From an uncultured Prevotella sp. (GTDB lineage: Bacteria; Bacteroidota; Bacteroidia; Bacteroidales; Bacteroidaceae), in NCBI GenBank assembly GCA_934202525.1, contig CAKPYB010000075.1:1-5666 (forward strand): a stretch of 5,666 nt of DNA, read 5' to 3'. The notes beneath the pieces were generated by a model, which was not told where the DNA came from, searched no databases, and was given only the letters and a program-made list of their open reading frames with translations. A program made the translations under genes and the position numbers. The first letter of the stretch is position 1. Each line of letters begins with the position of its first letter. This document shows, piece by piece, positions 4,720 through 5,666 of the stretch.

Positions 4720-5318
4720 GCAAGCCAATCATCGAACTTAACGTTCTGAAAAATATGGATGCCCAGCTTCTCGGCAGCCTCGCAGTTTTCCTTCAGATCA
4801 TCGATGAAGAGAGTTTCATCGGGATAGATGTTTGCCTGCCTGATTACCTCCTCATAGATGTGGGCATCAGGTTTTGCCAGATGCATTCGCTGAGAGAGGA
4901 AGCACTGCTCGAAATAATCCTCTACCCCATGGTTCTGATAAGGGAAAAGATGCTCCACGCAATAATCCCAATGAATATCAATGGTATTGCTCAGGAGGAA
5001 GATGCGGTAACCAGCCTTCTTCAACTGCAGGAGTCGCTCCTTTTTCTCATCAGGAATCTCCACCAGCATCTTGTTGGCAGCATCGATGATTTCTTCATTC
5101 GTCACATCAGTCCCTGTCAACTCGCGAGTCGCATCGCAGAATGCTTCGGTGGTAATCATTCCCACACCCAGTTTACTCATCAGCTTCATCCCCTCACTCT
5201 GAGGATTCGGATTAGCCAGTTCCCCCATTCCTATCGCCTTGAAAGCCCCGATGCATCCTTCCGGATTGAGCTTCACCAAGACATTGCCTAAATCGAATAT
5301 AATATTCTTGTATTGCAT
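4707..5318 (-). CDS. HAD-superfamily hydrolase, subfamily IA (YihX-like phosphatase)
   Basis: A 203-residue cytoplasmic protein, normal length for HAD-IA enzymes that dephosphorylate small phosphate esters such as sugar phosphates; the exact substrate cannot be read from sequence. Motif I is IIFDLGNVLV (6-15) with the nucleophile D9. The usual second Asp is G11, as is typical of the YihX/variant-3 group. Motif II is FLLSNT with S110, motif III is LAKPD with K149, and motif IV is FIDD with D173 and D174. The helical cap lies between motifs I and II, about residues 16-90. The start has only a weak AAGG about 10 bases upstream, and a well-formed promoter lies about 55 bases before the ATG. The stop sits inside the terminator hairpin. 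A near-identical 39-base copy of the 3' end lies at 1543-1581. Confidence 0.93.
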   Translation of the reverse strand: MQYKNIIFDLGNVLVKLNPEGCIGAFKAIGMGELANPNPQSEGMKLMSKLGVGMITTEAFCDATRELTGTDVTNEEIIDAANKMLVEIPDEKKERLLQLKKAGYRIFLLSNTIDIHWDYCVEHLFPYQNHGVEDYFEQCFLSQRMHLAKPDAHIYEEVIRQANIYPDETLFIDDLKENCEAAEKLGIHIFQNVKFDDWLALRF

Positions 5319-5371
5319 AATTTATACCTTATTTTAAATTGCACTTTTCATCTTTAATCAGATACTTACTG

Positions 5372-5402
5372 CAAAAGTACAGTAAATTCGGGAGAGAACA
5401 AA
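5372..5402 (-). promoter_or_regulatory. Promoter of the HAD gene
   Basis: On the minus strand TTTG (5402-5399), 19 bases, then TACTTTTG (5379-5372) followed by CA is a textbook Bacteroidota promoter. The predicted leader to the ATG at 5318 is about 47 bases. No operator or riboswitch is evident in it. Confidence 0.85.
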
Positions 5403-5492
5403 TTATTTGGGGAAGGAATGGCTGGAATATAACATTTATTAGTAAAAGAGGAAAGCCTATGTACGAGAAAGTTTTTCCAAAACTAATGTCAC
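5403..5492. other. Intergenic stretch with no gene recognised
   Basis: The only reading frame with an acceptable start region is a 16-codon one on the plus strand (ATG 5459, stop TAG 5507-5509, beginning MYEKVFPKLM), preceded by AGAGGAAAG. It ends within the repeat cluster that follows. No promoter for it is seen, so it is not called as a gene. Confidence 0.35.
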
Positions 5493-5587
5493 TATTGCCA
5501 CGCTTCTAGTTAACCAATTGGTTTTTAGCTATTTAAGCGTGGCAATAAGGGCATTTTTTATTATCACTTATTGCCACCTATTGCCAC
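5493..5587. repeat. Cluster of inverted and direct TATTGCCAC repeats upstream of the rightmost promoter
   Basis: TATTGCCACGCTT (5493-5505) and its exact complement AAGCGTGGCAATA (5535-5547) form a 13-bp inverted repeat around a 29-base centre containing the palindrome AACCAATTGGTT (5512-5523). Two more direct copies of TATTGCCAC follow at 5569-5577 and 5579-5587. The middle GTGGCAATAA (5539-5548) can pair with either the upstream copy (13 bp) or the downstream TTATTGCCAC (10 bp), so two exclusive hairpins are possible. The cluster ends 27 bases before the -33 element of the rightward promoter, a position suited to binding sites for a regulator of the next gene. It is not followed by a tight T-run, so a terminator role is less likely. 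Confidence 0.75.
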
Positions 5588-5613
5588 ACTCGTAAGCGGC
5601 TCCGCATTTATAC

Positions 5614-5645
5614 CTTGCCCTTTATCGTAAAAGTTCTTACCTTTG
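5614..5645 (+). promoter_or_regulatory. Rightward promoter for a gene beyond the window
   Basis: CTTG (5614-5617), 20 bases, then TACCTTTG (5638-5645) followed by CACC matches the Bacteroidota consensus in both elements and spacing. Transcription would start near 5652, leaving only about 15 bases of leader before the window ends. The gene it serves is not visible. Confidence 0.82.
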
Positions 5646-5666
5646 CACCATAATTTTAAAAGCAAC

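Noticed and set aside
1543..4744. Classical insertion sequence or integrative element
   Set aside because: No transposase or integrase and no terminal inverted repeats are visible. The 39-base direct repeats alone do not prove an element, so it is reported only as a hypothesis.
4755..5291. 178-codon plus-strand open frame
   Set aside because: It is antisense to the HAD gene, whose catalytic motifs are all present on the minus strand.

Overview
The window looks like chromosomal DNA of a gut-type Bacteroidales bacterium, most probably Prevotella/Segatella or a close relative. Upstream of most genes are Bacteroidota-type promoters (TTG/TTTG, 19-20 bases, TAnnTTTG) and A-rich start regions with weak Shine-Dalgarno sequences. 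The gene content (a DUF4143 ATPase, a DUF418 membrane protein, an anaerobic sulfatase maturase remnant) also fits. The genus is inferred from overall resemblance and was not tested.

Layout, left to right. (1) Bases 1-1023 are the 3' four-fifths of a DAACS-family sodium/carboxylate or amino acid symporter, cut by the window edge and closed by a 12-bp hairpin terminator. (2) That terminator is shared with a convergent gene for a 46-residue methionine-rich single-pass membrane peptide (minus strand, 1136-1276), which has a good -7 element. (3) Bases 1543-1888 hold three gene remnants: a 39-base copy of the 3' end of the HAD gene found at the right of the window, the C-terminus of an anaerobic sulfatase-maturating enzyme, and a second symporter copy with a 621-base in-frame internal deletion. 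The last still carries its own terminator. (4) A DUF418 (YeiB-like) multi-pass membrane protein runs leftward from 3092. (5) Divergent from it is an AAA_14/DUF4143 ATPase whose promoter and leader consist of four copies of a 32-33-base repeat, the last ending a few bases before the start codon. (6) A HAD-IA phosphatase-like gene runs leftward from 5318 and ends inside its own 14-bp terminator hairpin. (7) The right edge is a gene-free 348 bases with the HAD promoter, an inverted/direct repeat cluster of TATTGCCAC, and a strong rightward promoter for a gene beyond the window.

The genes do not form an obvious pathway; each has its own promoter or terminator. Two things stand out. The remnants copy the ends of the two flanking intact genes in interleaved order, which suggests an old tandem duplication that decayed, or an element inserted at the 3' end of the HAD gene. 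The repeated promoter box of the ATPase recurs in front of the small membrane peptide. No phage, CRISPR array, transposase, integrase, tRNA or rRNA was recognised.
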